The position numbers were made by a program, and so were the translations under genes. Shown in pieces: positions 48,301-58,647 of a DNA stretch of 64,000 bases (its first letter is position 1; each line of letters begins with the position of its first letter). The notes under the pieces were generated by a model that saw only the letters and a list, made by a program, of their open reading frames with translations, had not been told where the DNA came from and made no database searches. Source of the stretch: Ahaetulla prasina (taxonomy: Eukaryota > Chordata > Lepidosauria > Squamata > Colubridae); contig NC_080546.1 in NCBI RefSeq assembly GCF_028640845.1, positions 21,936,020 to 22,000,019 of the forward strand. The letters are read 5' to 3'.

Positions 48301-48411
48301 AGGAACGAAAAGTCCCTCCGCAAGCTCGACTCAACTCCAGAAAGTGAAGTGCGCAGGTCCGGGAGAGTCAGGAGACGCCCCACGTACCTGCGGGACTACG
48401 TAGAGAAGTAA
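45304..48411 (+). pseudogene. pol of Gypsy element 1: PR, RT, RNase H, IN (frameshifted)
   Basis: Protease: VDTGSAITIMSWD near 45336 and LPSLLGLDWFR near 45545. RT-RNase H: open for 386 codons at 45610-46770, with the YFDDVLV catalytic motif at 46174-46194 and DASPYGVGAVLSH for RNase H near 46620. Integrase: a broken HHCC region at about 47240-47360, then open 47326-48267 with D, D-35-E residues at 47434, 47596 and 47704 (HIDFAGP, VSDNGPQF, NGLAERF). Breaks lie near 45430, 45588, 46768-46780, 46940-47010 and 47281, and an in-frame stop lies at 48265. In-frame coding-like sequence continues past that stop to 48409-48411 (RRRPTYLRDYVEK). Confidence 0.92.
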
Positions 48412-48438
48412 TATGTAAATATTGGCAAAGTGCCTTCT

Positions 48439-48451
48439 GGGAGGGAAGGAG
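48439..48451 (+). promoter_or_regulatory. Polypurine tract of Gypsy element 1
   Basis: gggagggaaggag directly abuts the 3' LTR and would prime plus-strand DNA synthesis. Confidence 0.9.
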
Positions 48452-48639
48452 TGTAATGTATTACTGTAAGTTTTGGCGGGAGTTTTAGGCGGGAAGTATC
48501 TCGCTTCTGATTGGATGCAGCCTCTGGCTGAAGTGTATATAAGGAGAGGTTTTTCTCCAGAGTTTTGCTGGGTCACACTATATTAAAGAGCTGTTGTCAC
48601 TAACCTGGTCTCCTGCCTCGTCAATACCCAAACTTAACA
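48452..48639 (+). repeat. 3' LTR of Gypsy element 1
   Basis: 188 bp, no difference from the 5' LTR that I can find by eye. Confidence 0.96.
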
Positions 48640-48752
48640 AAATTAAATTAAAAAAAAGAAAAGTGCTTCAGTATTGGACAAAACCCCTATCGCCCACCAT
48701 GAAAGCTGGAGCGCCCACTAGTGGGCGGTAGGGACCAGATTGACTACCACTG

Positions 48753-50630
48753 TGGTGCCCTGTCCTAAGGCTTCTAATACAATCTGACACCACAAATGTA
48801 ATCACCACTAAAGTTGAAACATTTAAAATCAGTGCTTTTAAATTTCTTGTTCTACTCAATTTCTAATCTGTTGAACCAGGCTGATAACTTGCATACCATT
48901 AAGCTATCCAGCTATATATAGTCTTAAGTAGGCAGCTAAATTTGTAGATGATGGACAGCTTTCCGTGTGGTAGGTTAAAACAGTGCTCCTCCTGCTGAGG
49001 ACAAACAACATAGCAAATATCCTTTCTATGCCAAAAAATATTCCAAATAAACAAAATGATCTTATTATTCATCTGCAGTGATTGCCTGCCACTAATCAGT
49101 CATAAGATCCTAAAATCTAGGAGGAGTTGCAAATTCATTTGTAAAAAATGACTGTATCCACATTTTCAAACTAATGTGCACAGAGCATGTGTAGATTTCA
49201 CACGCTCTGAACCATAGGCTGTAAAATGTTGATGAGATTATTTTCTCATAGAGGTTTTAAATGTAAATACATACTTGCATATTTCAAGGGAAAAAAATCT
49301 TTAAAAAGGCTGGATATGGCTTATTTTTCTTTTAAACAGAGCAATTACAAGCACTTTCAAGCTTGCTTGTTTTATTTGTATTAAACAACTTGACTTGGAA
49401 AGTTGCAGCCAACTTTCTAACTTCCAGTCTGGCAATTATAATACCTTTCAAGCACAAGGAATCTAAACAAAGAATACACACATCTTCAAATTAAAATAAT
49501 AATCTAATCCTTCAACTGACTTATTTTATATTGGTTTGTCTTCCCTCCCCTCCCCAATATTTTATATCTTGTTTCTTGCTGATAGTGACAACAATAAAAT
49601 ACTAGAGTAAGTTATTCACACTCATTAATTTTCTGTATTTTGTTCTTCTAACAATGTAGGAAGGAGTCTATACAGAAGCTGTTTTAGGCTAATCTCCCCT
49701 CTTGAATGTTTGATCTCCCTCCTGATTTTAAGATAAATAAAAAAAAGTAAAAAAGGCAATTGGGAATTGTGCGGAGTGGAAGACATTAAACAGCTTTATG
49801 GATAGGATTCTTGGACCTGCCAAGTGTTAATTGGTGTCTGCCCCGACGGCAGTACAAATAGGCTTCACAGCAAATTAGCTTGCGGTCATCAATCTTTTCT
49901 GCTTGACAAAGTGAATTAATATGTTTCAGTCTTCAAAGCACAATAGTTACTAACAGACCAAGTTGTGGATGACAGCGTTATCAAAGCTGAACTGCAAAAA
50001 TTTGCTTTTTGAATGGCATCAAAATGTTAACATTTTCTGAATGCCGTTGATGCTATCAAGGGATAGCCAAAATATTAATATGCCAAGGAGGATGACATTC
50101 CAGAAGCTGAGATAGTGTGTGTTATTTCCTTAGTGATGTAAACCTTCACAATATCATCCACCTCTTGTTGAAGTAACACAAAGCCTGTCCTATCTACTGT
50201 AGGCAGAAAGATTTGCTGCCCAGAGTCTATTGGAGTTAGGAAGCTAGTAAATTCAAATATATAAACACAACTTAGAAGATGCTAGAGAAGGTACCGTAAG
50301 AATTGACTTAGGGACTGTAAAAAGTAATCACCCCCCCACCCCCCCAAAAGAATGAAATATTTTGGGGGATATTAAAAGACGCAGAATATTATATTTGCCC
50401 AAAGGAGAAATGAAGAAAAATCTTAAAAAGGCAGAAAGCAGCCCCAACAGCCTCCAGCAGATGCCTGAAATATTTAGACATGGAGATCTTGTACCCATTA
50501 AGAAATCCAGGCCAACCTATTCACAAACAAAACACCTTCAGGTTCGATGATGGGATTAAGAATGTACCTCCCCCCCAATTCTAACAGCAGAACAGGACCT
50601 TTAGGACATAAGAAGATTTTTTTTTTTGGT
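48753..50630. other. Intronic sequence, no gene seen
   Basis: AT-rich, largely repeat-free to my reading. The stretch 49740-49960 is a candidate for conserved non-coding sequence on composition alone. A C-rich/A-rich junction (cacccccccacccccccaaa) lies at about 50331-50350. Confidence 0.45.
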
Positions 50631-50878
50631 TTACATTTATACCCCGCCCTTCTCCGAAGACTCAGGGTGGCTTACAATGTATAAGGCAATAGTCTCATTC
50701 TATTTGTATATTTTTTACAAAGTCAACTTATTGCCCCCCCAACAATCTGGGTCCTCATTTTATCTACCTTATAAAGGGTGGAAGGCTGAGTCAACCTTGG
50801 GCCGGGCTTGAACCTGCAGTAATTGCAGGCTTTGTGTTCTAATAACAGGCTTCTCTATTGCCTGAGCTATCCCGGATT
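50631..50878 (-). mobile_element. tRNA-derived SINE, second family, copy 1
   Basis: On the minus strand: head ccgggatagctcaggcaata, B box in ggttcaagcccgg, then a 3' region ending in gggcggggtataaatgtaaa. Nearly identical to 55855-56093. Confidence 0.88.
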
Positions 50879-51557
50879 AACCCACCACCATTAGAATATC
50901 AAAAGACACGAGGCTCACTACATTACACAACCCTCTAGCAGCATCCCAGAACCCTATAAAAATCCATGTAGTCATCAAATCAATTTGTCAGCTGCCCCAG
51001 AACTACATGCTGTTGTTGGTTCTGCTCATCAATAAACAGAGTCCTTCTTTCCAAGCAGCCTCCATTTTATTTCCAGCACCTTTCTTCTGCTTGGAACCAG
51101 ACTGGATTTTTCTTCCAGCACGACAAAAAAGAGAGAAGTCCAGTTTCCCCATCAAGAATGTACCCTGAAACTTCACCATTTAACCCTAGATGTGAAATCT
51201 GAAAACCAGCCTTAAACTGCTAAGCAATTATGGAAACAGTGTGTAATACTGAATGACCTCAGTGACCTCATGCTTTGACAGCATTTTAAACATTTCTATA
51301 ATGGATAGATGCTCCAATTATTATGAACTTTTTAATTAATACTTCTTCAAGTATTTTTCATAATAAAGAAAATCCAAATCCTGACTTGTCATATTTATCC
51401 TAAAATATTTACACAAAATTTGATGCTGATGAAAAAAAAGAGGAGGAAAGAGTAAGGGCTTTGCATTGTCCTAATATATAGCATCTTCAACTTAATGAAA
51501 TATGGTGTTTTTTAAATGACAATATAGTGAAATAAAAGATAAAATTCCTCTTCTAGA
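50879..51557. other. Intronic sequence with possible LTR remnant
   Basis: The 50880-51130 stretch has a TATA-like box (cctataaaaatcc) and a poly-A-signal-like atcaataaacagagtcc spaced as in an LTR. No ends or target duplication could be fixed, so I give it low weight. The rest is featureless. Confidence 0.35.
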
Positions 51558-51781
51558 AGGCGTTGAAAAGCTGGTTCTGCCAGCAGGCCTGGGGAACTCA
51601 GAGAGGGGTGGAAAAAGCTCATGTGAGGTGCTGTCACTGCGGCGGGGGATGGAGGTGATTTTATTATATTAATTTATTATATGACACTTCTTTTATCAGT
51701 TTTATTGGTTTTATATGAGGTTTTATATTCTGTAAACTGCCTTGAACCACCATGTGTGAATAGGTGGCAATATAAATTCCA
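51558..51781 (+). repeat. L2-like LINE 3' end
   Basis: Carries ctggttctgccagcaggcct and a terminal gtaaactgccttgaaccacc and ggcaatataaattccataaa region, typical of L2/CR1-like 3' ends in reptiles. It runs into the AAAT array. Confidence 0.65.
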
Positions 51782-51852
<71 letters not shown>

Positions 51853-51855
51853 ATA
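51782..51855 (+). repeat. (AAAT)n microsatellite
   Basis: About eighteen TAAA units directly attached to the LINE 3' end. The repeated LFIY translations on the minus strand are artefacts of it. Confidence 0.97.
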
Positions 51856-52155
51856 CAAGCATACAAATATTTTTCTCGTTTTTTTTACTCAGTTAGAAAG
51901 CAATCATTGAAACAATATTATTAACAGTACTGAAAATCTTTATGTCAACAAATGCCTCCCTTTTGCTGTAAACATTGTTTGCTAAAATTAAATATTTTTT
52001 TATTGATAAGTATATATGTTGAAAGATTATTTGTGTAAAGAGACGAGGCAAAGCAACTGGCATTTAATAAATTTTCATGCACCTATGATACATACTGTAT
52101 GTGAACACATACATAGTCTCTATATATAGAAATATTGGAGCAAGTAATCATATTA
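51856..52155. other. Intronic sequence, no feature recognised
   Basis: AT-rich intron. Confidence 0.5.
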
Positions 52156-52163
52156 CTCTAAAT

Positions 52164-52356
52164 CAGGCGTTTCCAATCTTTTGGCTTGCCTGGGCATCCA
52201 CTGAGTGAAGAGGAATAGTCATGGTGCTGAATATAAAATATAACTATATAACATAAAAATGACATAATAATATTAAAAGTTTATGATATTCTGAGGCCAT
52301 GTTCCAAGCTGTTCAGGGTCGCATGTAGCTCATGGGCCATTGGTTGAATATGCCTG
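52164..52356. mobile_element. hAT-like non-autonomous element
   Basis: Ends caggcgtttccaatctttt and catttggttgaatatgcctg-like (actual right end ggttgaatatgcctg). Flanking 8-mers ctctaaat (52156-52163) and atctaaat (52357-52364) match at 7 of 8. Confidence 0.85.
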
Positions 52357-52364
52357 ATCTAAAT

Positions 52365-53664
52365 AATTATCTTGTTTAGCTCATCTGTAGCTTCCCATAT
52401 TTATGGCTGAGTGTGTTGTCCGATTTTTTATAAACCATTGTTAAAGTAAACCATGGTTCAATTCAAGGGGATCCCAGTCACTATATAAAAGTTAGATAAT
52501 ACTTATAAACTTAGATTTAAAGAAAGTGTGAAATAAACTTACAGGTATTTCCGAATATTTTATGTATAGTTGTGTTAGTTTTTCCACAAACATGTTGCCT
52601 GCTTTTATAAAAACAAATAAGACTCTTTCTAATTAGAAATTAAATGTTTCATATTATAATGGAATGTGTTTAGGACTATTGAAAAAAAAAGCACAGCCAG
52701 AAATATCAACAACAAAATGTATGTTTAAATAAAAATATCCTTTTTCGTCTATGTGTGCAACTCTTAGACTGTTCGATTTAAGAGAGCAGTATTTACAAAG
52801 ATGATTTTAAAAAACATTTCTGATTTATAATCTTTTTTCTTTTGTGGTCTTATAGAATATTTTAAACCATTTGCTTTTAATTACCTTTTTTTCCCCATCA
52901 AAAAATTAGTGTTTTGTAACTGGTTGAGTATGACATACAAAAAAACTCTCTTTCTATTAATTGTGTTTCTTCTCCCTTTGCCTGGCACACAATCATTTCC
53001 GCTTTGGGGACAAAACTATTAAAACATTGGGAGGGACGATCCGTGTCTTGTGCATAATTTAGAACCCAGTCAATCTGCCAGTCATGAATAATCTCAGCTT
53101 CTAGCAAAGGTAATGAAGTCCCTAAATACCATCATGCAATTGCGATATGACGCGCCCTGTTATAAATATTCTTGTCACTATGCAACAGCTGGTTGTTAGG
53201 CAATTCAGAAGCAAGGAAACTGATAAGTTCTTCTTGAGAACAGTAGTTGATTAATTCTACCGTTATCACAACGCTGGCTTCCAACCTATCTCTGCATTAA
53301 ATTATTAATCTCATTGCACCAGTCTATAAAATAAAAATGAAAAAGGAGTAAAATACATTAACCATGTAATTATATTTATCTGCTGTTTTAAGAAATCAGG
53401 GTAAGCTTTGAGATATGCTTTGTACAGACTGGCTCAGCTAACTTACAGAATCCCTCACAAATCGGTCAGCAAAGAGAATGACAAGCATCTTGTTACCAAA
53501 ATGATGGCAATACATTTGGATTTACTTATCTGGAAGGTAGACTGTGAAAATATGAGGTGTGATTAAGAATAAACAATGTTTTATTACTAGGTTGTAAAAA
53601 TGCCTTCTATCTTTTGGAAAATACATTGTGAAGGAAAAATCTTCTTGCATTCCCCCTTGTCTAG
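52365..53664. other. Intronic sequence, no gene seen
   Basis: AT-rich intron. No feature recognised. Confidence 0.5.
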
Positions 53665-53890
53665 CTATTAAGTTTATATCCTGCTTTTCCTTCAGGAGCT
53701 CGAGCGGGTGTTTATAGCGCTCACTCCTGAGCCCTGCTATTTCCCTTCACAATGATCCTGTGAGGTAGGTTGTGCTAAGAGAAGGAGAGAGCGAGCGAAA
53801 GGGGGGGGAGGGAGGGAAGGAGGGAGGAAGAGAGAGAGAGAGAGAGACTGACTGGCCCCAAGTCCTCAATGAAGCTTTCATGGCTGAGAA
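53665..53890 (-). repeat. MIR/CORE-like SINE remnant with expanded purine tract
   Basis: Contains cacaatgatcctgtgaggta, gttgtgctaagag, and, after the purine tract, gactgactggccccaagtcc and gaagctttcatggctgag. These are the core-region phrases of MIR/CORE-type reptile SINEs. Confidence 0.6.
53778..53848. repeat. Purine tract: GA, GGGA and AG repeats
   Basis: GAGA/GCGA units, a G8 run, GGGA units, then nine AG units. It sits where the SINE core normally has a short gagagagag stretch. Confidence 0.95.
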
Positions 53891-53928
53891 GAGATTTTAT
53901 TTTATATCTATTGTTCTGATCCAAAACA

Positions 53929-54393
53929 GTTGTTGAGACTCTGGAAAGAGTGCAGAGAAGAATTACAATGATGGTAACGGGTCCTGAGGCTAAACCCTAC
54001 AATGAATGGTGGTGGGAACTGAGTATGCTTATTACAATGAAGAGTAGAACTAGGGGGTGATATGATAGCAGTTTTTCACTATGTGAGGGGCTATCACAGA
54101 GAAGAGAGAGATCAACCTATTCTCCAAAGGACCTGAAGGCAGGACAAGAAGTAATGAACAGAAACTTTTCAAGGAAACCCAACACAGAACTAAGGTAAAA
54201 TTTCCTGTCAATTAGAATAATTAATTAGTGGAATAACTTACCTTCAGAAATTGTGGGTGCTCCATTATTGGAGATTTTTAAGAAGAGATTGGACAGCCAT
54301 TTGTATGCAATATTATAGGGTCTCCTGCTTGAGCAGGAGGTTGGACTAGAAGTCCTCAAAGGTTCCTTCCAACTCTGCTATTCTGTATTCTTA
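53929..54393 (+). pseudogene. CR1 LINE 3' end
   Basis: Matches the 3' part of the CR1 copy at 12736-13650: tgttgagactctggaaagag, gatatgatagcag, agaacttttcaag-like text, gggtctcctgcttgagcagg and cttccaactctgctattctg. No open frame. Confidence 0.88.
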
Positions 54394-54756
54394 ATTTTGT
54401 GACTGGTGTGTAGTTTCTAACTATACACCTTCTTTTGTGCTGCTATTGTAATAACAGCATGTCTTAATATATGCAAATGCAATCCACCTGTAGTCACTCA
54501 CTTCAACCGCCACTGAACTCAACTCAGTATTGTTATAATTATAACCCTCCTATTTTCCTGCTACACCCAAAAACAGACCACATAAGGTAGGAGAACATGC
54601 ATATATTTTAATACAATTGAGCAACATCCGTTTCAATCACAGAGGCAAGCTAGGTTCATCTTAGTTTTAGAAAGAGTTTGTTAGGAGATAAAATGATAGA
54701 GGATCCCTCTCTTGATCTCTTTCTCTACTAGAGAAAAATTGATATCCAATAAACAT
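54394..54756. other. Intronic sequence, no gene seen
   Basis: No feature recognised. Confidence 0.5.
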
Positions 54757-54764
54757 CTTCCACA

Positions 54765-55608
54765 CAGTAGTGGGTTTCACTTACCTTCGCTAACGGTTCG
54801 AAACTGTGAGAGTGTGTATGCGCGCTTGCTTCGCTCACATGCGGCGCCCCTGTGTATCTGCAGAACCTTCTGCACATGCGCAGAACGTCCATGATAACAT
54901 CCGGGCAGGTGGGCGGAGCCTCCCTCTGCCACTACCGGTTTGCCTAAACCTGGGCAAAGCGGTAGAAACCTGTTGTGACTCATCCTCCCTCCTCTCCTCA
55001 GCGGGGCCCCTCCCGTCTCCAACCGGGCCTTTTATCAGACTCTGAGTCTAATAATGAAGATGTACGGCCTGTCATGCCTCCAGCCCCTGGCCCTGGCCCC
55101 ATGCCTGGAGAGGATTCCAGGAGTGAAAGGACAAGCCCTATAAACCTCACTCATACAGCGTGTGTTCCTTTGGCTCAGCCTTCAGAGCAGGAAGCCAGCC
55201 AGGTGCTGGAATTACCCGGGCCTGCTCCCTCTGATCCCTCCCTTTTCCAGACGCTGACAGCAGATCCAGCTGAAGACAATTAAGAGTAGGAGGACCCTCG
55301 CTTCCGGAGATCTGAGAGGCAACGCCAGCAGAAGGAGGGGTAGGGCAGGCCTGGATAAATGCTGAGTCATGGAGCCACACCCACAGCCTATATTAAGGAT
55401 CTGCTTTTGGCATTCCAACCTTGAGTCAAGCAAAGTCTTATCTAGTTTCTGATATCGGACTCTTTCGCTGAAGTCACAACTTGGACTCCTGCCTGCCCTG
55501 CTAAACCTCGAAGGAACTTGGCAAGCTGCAAAGGCTTTGTTGCCAAGTTTGTTACGGACTTCCTTGACTTGTTCATCGGAGTGGGAGTGGGACACGACAA
55601 AACCACTG
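54765..55608. mobile_element. hAT MITE split by a solo LTR
   Basis: The left part (54765-54970) begins cagtagtgggtttcactta; the right part is only the last nine bases (55600-55608, aaaccactg), which completes the inverted end. Flanking 8-mers cttccaca (54757-54764) and attccaca (55609-55616) match at 7 of 8. GC-rich interior related to 16896-17099 (caggtgggcggagcctcc). Confidence 0.88.
54971..55599 (+). mobile_element. Solo LTR with perfect 5-bp TSD
   Basis: A 629-bp element from tgttgtgactcatcc to gggacacgaca. The pentamer aaacc flanks it exactly (54966-54970 and 55600-55604). The first bases resemble the LTRs at 9787 and 18446, but the interior is different, so it is another subfamily or family. 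The open frame at 54975-55283 is proline-rich chance coding inside the LTR. Confidence 0.88.
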
Positions 55609-55616
55609 ATTCCACA

Positions 55617-55840
55617 GAATAACAGATGCTATATTCCAAGGTGAATTTACTTTGGGAAGAATTTCAGGAAATTCAATGGAAGCCTCAATAAAAGCCAAGT
55701 GCATTCGTAGACTTAAATCTCCCTCCCCGCTACATTTTTTGTAACTCTAATGCTAATACCACTTTACAAATGCATAACTTTTCCTACATAGCCGAAAAAA
55801 GAAATGTGAAATATCTATTATAGTTATATCATAATTTTTT
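55617..55840. other. Intronic sequence, no feature recognised
   Basis: Short AT-rich stretch, ending with a (TTTG)n run at about 55837-55856. Confidence 0.5.
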
Positions 55841-55854
55841 GTTTGTTTGTTTGT

Positions 55855-56093
55855 TTACATTTATACCCCGCCCTTCTCCGAAGACTCAGGGCGGCTTACA
55901 GTGTATAAGGCAATAGTCTCATTCTATTTGTATATTTTTACAAAGTCAACTTATTGCCCCCCCAACAATCTGGGTCCTCATTTTACCTACCTTATAAAGG
56001 ATGGAAGGCTGAGTCAACCTTGGGCCGGGCTTGAACCTGCAGTAATTGCAGGCTTTGTGTTCTTAATAACAGGCTTTACCAGCCTGAGCTATA
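55855..56093 (-). mobile_element. tRNA-derived SINE, second family, copy 2
   Basis: Nearly identical to 50631-50878, including gccttctccgaagactcagg-type 3' end, cttgggccgggcttgaacct B-box region and a degraded head. Confidence 0.88.
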
Positions 56094-57133
56094 GTATTTG
56101 TTTTTACTATAATTTGGCATATCCGGAAGAACTTTTATCTTTATCTGGAATTAGATTAGCTGATGGATGGATCCATTATGTAATATGGCAATAAATGTAT
56201 TTTCATTTTAATATGTAAATCTTTTTTACATATTTTAGGCTTTCTAAATCTTGCCTTGAAGCAAAGGTTTCAAATGTCATTTGGTGCAGCATCCCACCAA
56301 ATAGTGTTAACCAACAGAAAGTTTTTACCACGAACTGTATATATAAATATATAACAAGTACTACATACGTCTACTCAACAAGTAGATGAAATGGAAGTCT
56401 TTCCATCCAATTTAAAAGAAACTCCACAAGCAGTTTTAAAAGCAGCACGACCTCCAAGTTTGGAGGATAGGTTTTTCTTAACAGATGGGCTCCCTAGTCA
56501 GAACATTTATAGTTTTTTTTCCCTTTACTCAGTAGGTCACTTCATCAAGATAGATATCAAGATACTTATTTCATGTGTTTTTAATTGCTGTTAAGTAAAA
56601 CAGACATGGAACATTAAAAGATGGATTATAGTTTTCCTTTGTTCCAGATCCTTATCAGACCACAGCAGGTGCATACTTATCATGATGCAGTTTAAATGAG
56701 TCACCATATGTATAATCATAGCTGTAAAAGTAAATGCAGCATTAAAATTATTTTAATAATATACATGAAAGCTGGTTAGCTCAGTATTAGAATGTTGGCA
56801 TGGCCTGGTGGGGGGGAAAAAAGAGTTATATTCATATGTTCTTCATGGTGCCTGTCTTAAGGAGACTGATGTTAGCTGTGTTCTTGTTTCATCAGAGGAA
56901 GCATAAGAATGGAAGGAAGCAACCCAATGTAACTCTGCCTGGTGGGGCATTCTAATTGACTCTGAAGTCATTAATCAGCTCCCAATCAATCTATTCTACC
57001 AACAGCAGGCAGTTAGATGTCCATTACTTTCCATTTATCATGCCATCACCTAATTCACTGCACCATTAGCCACAGATTAGGTCTCAGGATAACAGCGTCA
57101 GCTCCCCACCCTTCAGAGACTCCTGTCACTCAC
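56094..57133. other. Intronic sequence, no gene seen
   Basis: Intron immediately downstream (in the gene) of the exon at 57134-57237. No bounded repeat recognised. A TGGGGGGGGG-type run is near 56808. Confidence 0.5.
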
Positions 57134-57237
57134 CTCAGCCACTGGGATTCCTTCAGGTGGGCGACACTGAAGTAGGACTTCTTGCTCCAAAGATACTTCC
57201 TTTCCTAATGGTTCCTGTTCAAACGTTTTCCGTAAAT
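57134..57237 (-). CDS. UNC5C: UNC5C exon: N-terminal part of second Ig domain
   Basis: A 104-bp exon, phase 1 to phase 0. The acceptor is cctcccatcctag before ATTTACGG and the donor is GCTGAG before GTGAGTGAC. It encodes [20 protein letters not shown] and then [14 protein letters not shown], with the first cysteine of the second Ig domain. The last codon is complete and joins in phase with the EWLKN exon at 30403. The intron to that exon is 26.7 kb. In transcript sense a pyrimidine-rich (CCTTT)/(CCTT) tract starts about 155 nt upstream of the acceptor. Confidence 0.93.
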
Positions 57238-57392
57238 CTAGGATGGGAGGAAAAAAATATTTAAATGTACTATTTGCTAAAGACCGTTTTTCCCCCCCCG
57301 AAATTGTATCTCCAGGACTAATACATGGATTGCAGTTCTTTAAGTTTTGTGAGGCTGCTTCTAAGGTATACAAATATTGTATACAAAAAGAA

Positions 57393-57490
57393 AAGGAAAG
57401 GAAAGGAAAGGAAAGGAAAGGAAAGGAAAGGAAAGGAAAGGAAAGGAAAGAAGGAAGGAAGGAAGGAAGGAAGGAAGGAAGGAAGGAAGG
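57393..57490. repeat. (GGAAA)n then (GGAA)n purine tract
   Basis: About twelve GGAAA units followed by about ten GGAA units. It is purine on the plus strand, pyrimidine in the UNC5C transcript, and begins about 155 nt upstream of the exon acceptor at 57237. Confidence 0.96.
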
Positions 57491-58079
57491 ATTTGTTACA
57501 AAAATAAACGGAATGGAATTGTGGTTCAGTAGATTGAACTAGCATAGACCGGAATGTGATTGATTCAGCCTTTTCTAATTAGAATACCAGTAAAGCACCA
57601 AGCATTAAGGTGATGTGATGGCCATGTACCAAGAAAATGTATAAGTAGCATTTTTAATGAAAGATCCCCATTATACTCTGCTATGACTATCTTATTAATA
57701 ATGGAGAGTGGAATCTTAGACAATATGTTTTGCTCCTACTGCTCTGCACTTAGCTTTATAGGAATGAATTCCAGTTATTACTTGTACCAAATGAAGTAAG
57801 AGAAGGGGAGGGAAGGTATAAGGTCCAAGGCAGTTTGAGGATAAATTGCTCTTTTTTTTTAAAACGGGAGGTGTTTATAACTGCTTATCTTATTATATCT
57901 GTCTTTTGTTCACTTGAGAATGTGACAAGTGAGACTGGATTGCTATATACAGATGAACACGGAATATGTGAGGCCCTTACAATCAGGTATTTATTTTATT
58001 GTTTGCTTTTCCAACTTGTTTGTTAACTGAAAATAATTTCTTAGCCAGTCATTTGTTGAAATGGCACACTGTCATTTTG
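57491..58079. other. Intronic sequence, no gene seen
   Basis: No feature recognised. Confidence 0.5.
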
Positions 58080-58265
58080 CTTTGTGTGCATGAATCCAGA
58101 AGGCACTGAACAGGCTAGAAACGGCCCATTTCCTGACTTCCGGTTTCCTACTTCCCATTTCCTGGAAGTCAGCTGGAGCTGAGCTAGGGCAATGCTCACG
58201 TCCCCACAGATATGGCTCCATGTGCCACCTGTGGCACATGTGCCATAGGTTCACCATCACAGACC
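58080..58265. mobile_element. hAT-like element, one end preserved
   Basis: The right end (tgtgccataggttcaccatc at about 58240-58260) and GC-rich body (gacttccggtttcctacttc) resemble a hAT family. The left end is not visible. Confidence 0.45.
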
Positions 58266-58589
58266 TAAGGTTTCTTAAAATGTTGATTACTTCTGTCAAG
58301 GAAGTTCCATGGTAAACCCTTGAAACTGGAGGATCTTTTAGGTTACCCTATAAAACATTTTTTATAGAAACATAAATATCAAATTCAGTTGTAATCAAAT
58401 GTAACATAACTGACTGCTAACATTTTATACAATCACTTATTCTCCTTATTATTCCTTTACTTCTTAGGAATTGGCATCCATTATTTTATTTAATAAAATA
58501 GTATACCTAGCATCGGTTAGCAATAATATTACTAGTTGAGATGGTTCTTTTATTTTCATGCTTCCCAAACTTGGTCAATAACCTTTTAT
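58266..58589. other. Intronic sequence, no gene seen
   Basis: AT-rich. No feature recognised. Confidence 0.5.
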
Positions 58590-58596
58590 ACACACA

Positions 58597-58644
<48 letters not shown>
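58590..58644. repeat. (CA)n(GA)n compound microsatellite
   Basis: About thirteen CA units followed by about fourteen GA units. The HTHT/RERE peptide of an overlapping open frame is a by-product. Confidence 0.96.

Positions 58645-58647
<3 letters not shown>

Larger units (their letters stand above)
44050..48639 (+). mobile_element. Ty3/Gypsy LTR retrotransposon, complete copy (element 1)
   Basis: A 4590-bp copy with LTRs of 188 bp at both ends that I read as identical, TG..CA termini, and an exact 5-bp target duplication aaatt (44045-44049, 48640-48644). In order it has a primer-binding site, gag, protease, reverse transcriptase, RNase H, integrase, polypurine tract and 3' LTR; no envelope-like gene. 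The integrase-after-RNase H order defines Gypsy. Priming by serine tRNA and lack of a chromodomain fit the Mag/SURL side of the family (inference). It lies antisense to UNC5C. Coding frames are broken at several places. Confidence 0.96.
43666..48752. mobile_element. Older hAT-like element split by the Gypsy insertion
   Basis: The left end caagggtagtcaacct (43666) and the right end gattgactaccactg (to 48752) are inverted repeats. Flanking 8-mers tgctgccc (43658-43665) and tggtgccc (48753-48760) match at 7 of 8. Removing the Gypsy copy leaves about 500 bp in two parts, 43666-44049 and 48640-48752. Both parts share a CGCCCAC phrase near their outer ends. Confidence 0.82.

Noticed and set aside
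54975..55595. Proline-rich and leucine-rich open frames of 102 and 127 codons
   Set aside because: They lie wholly inside the solo LTR defined by the aaacc duplication.
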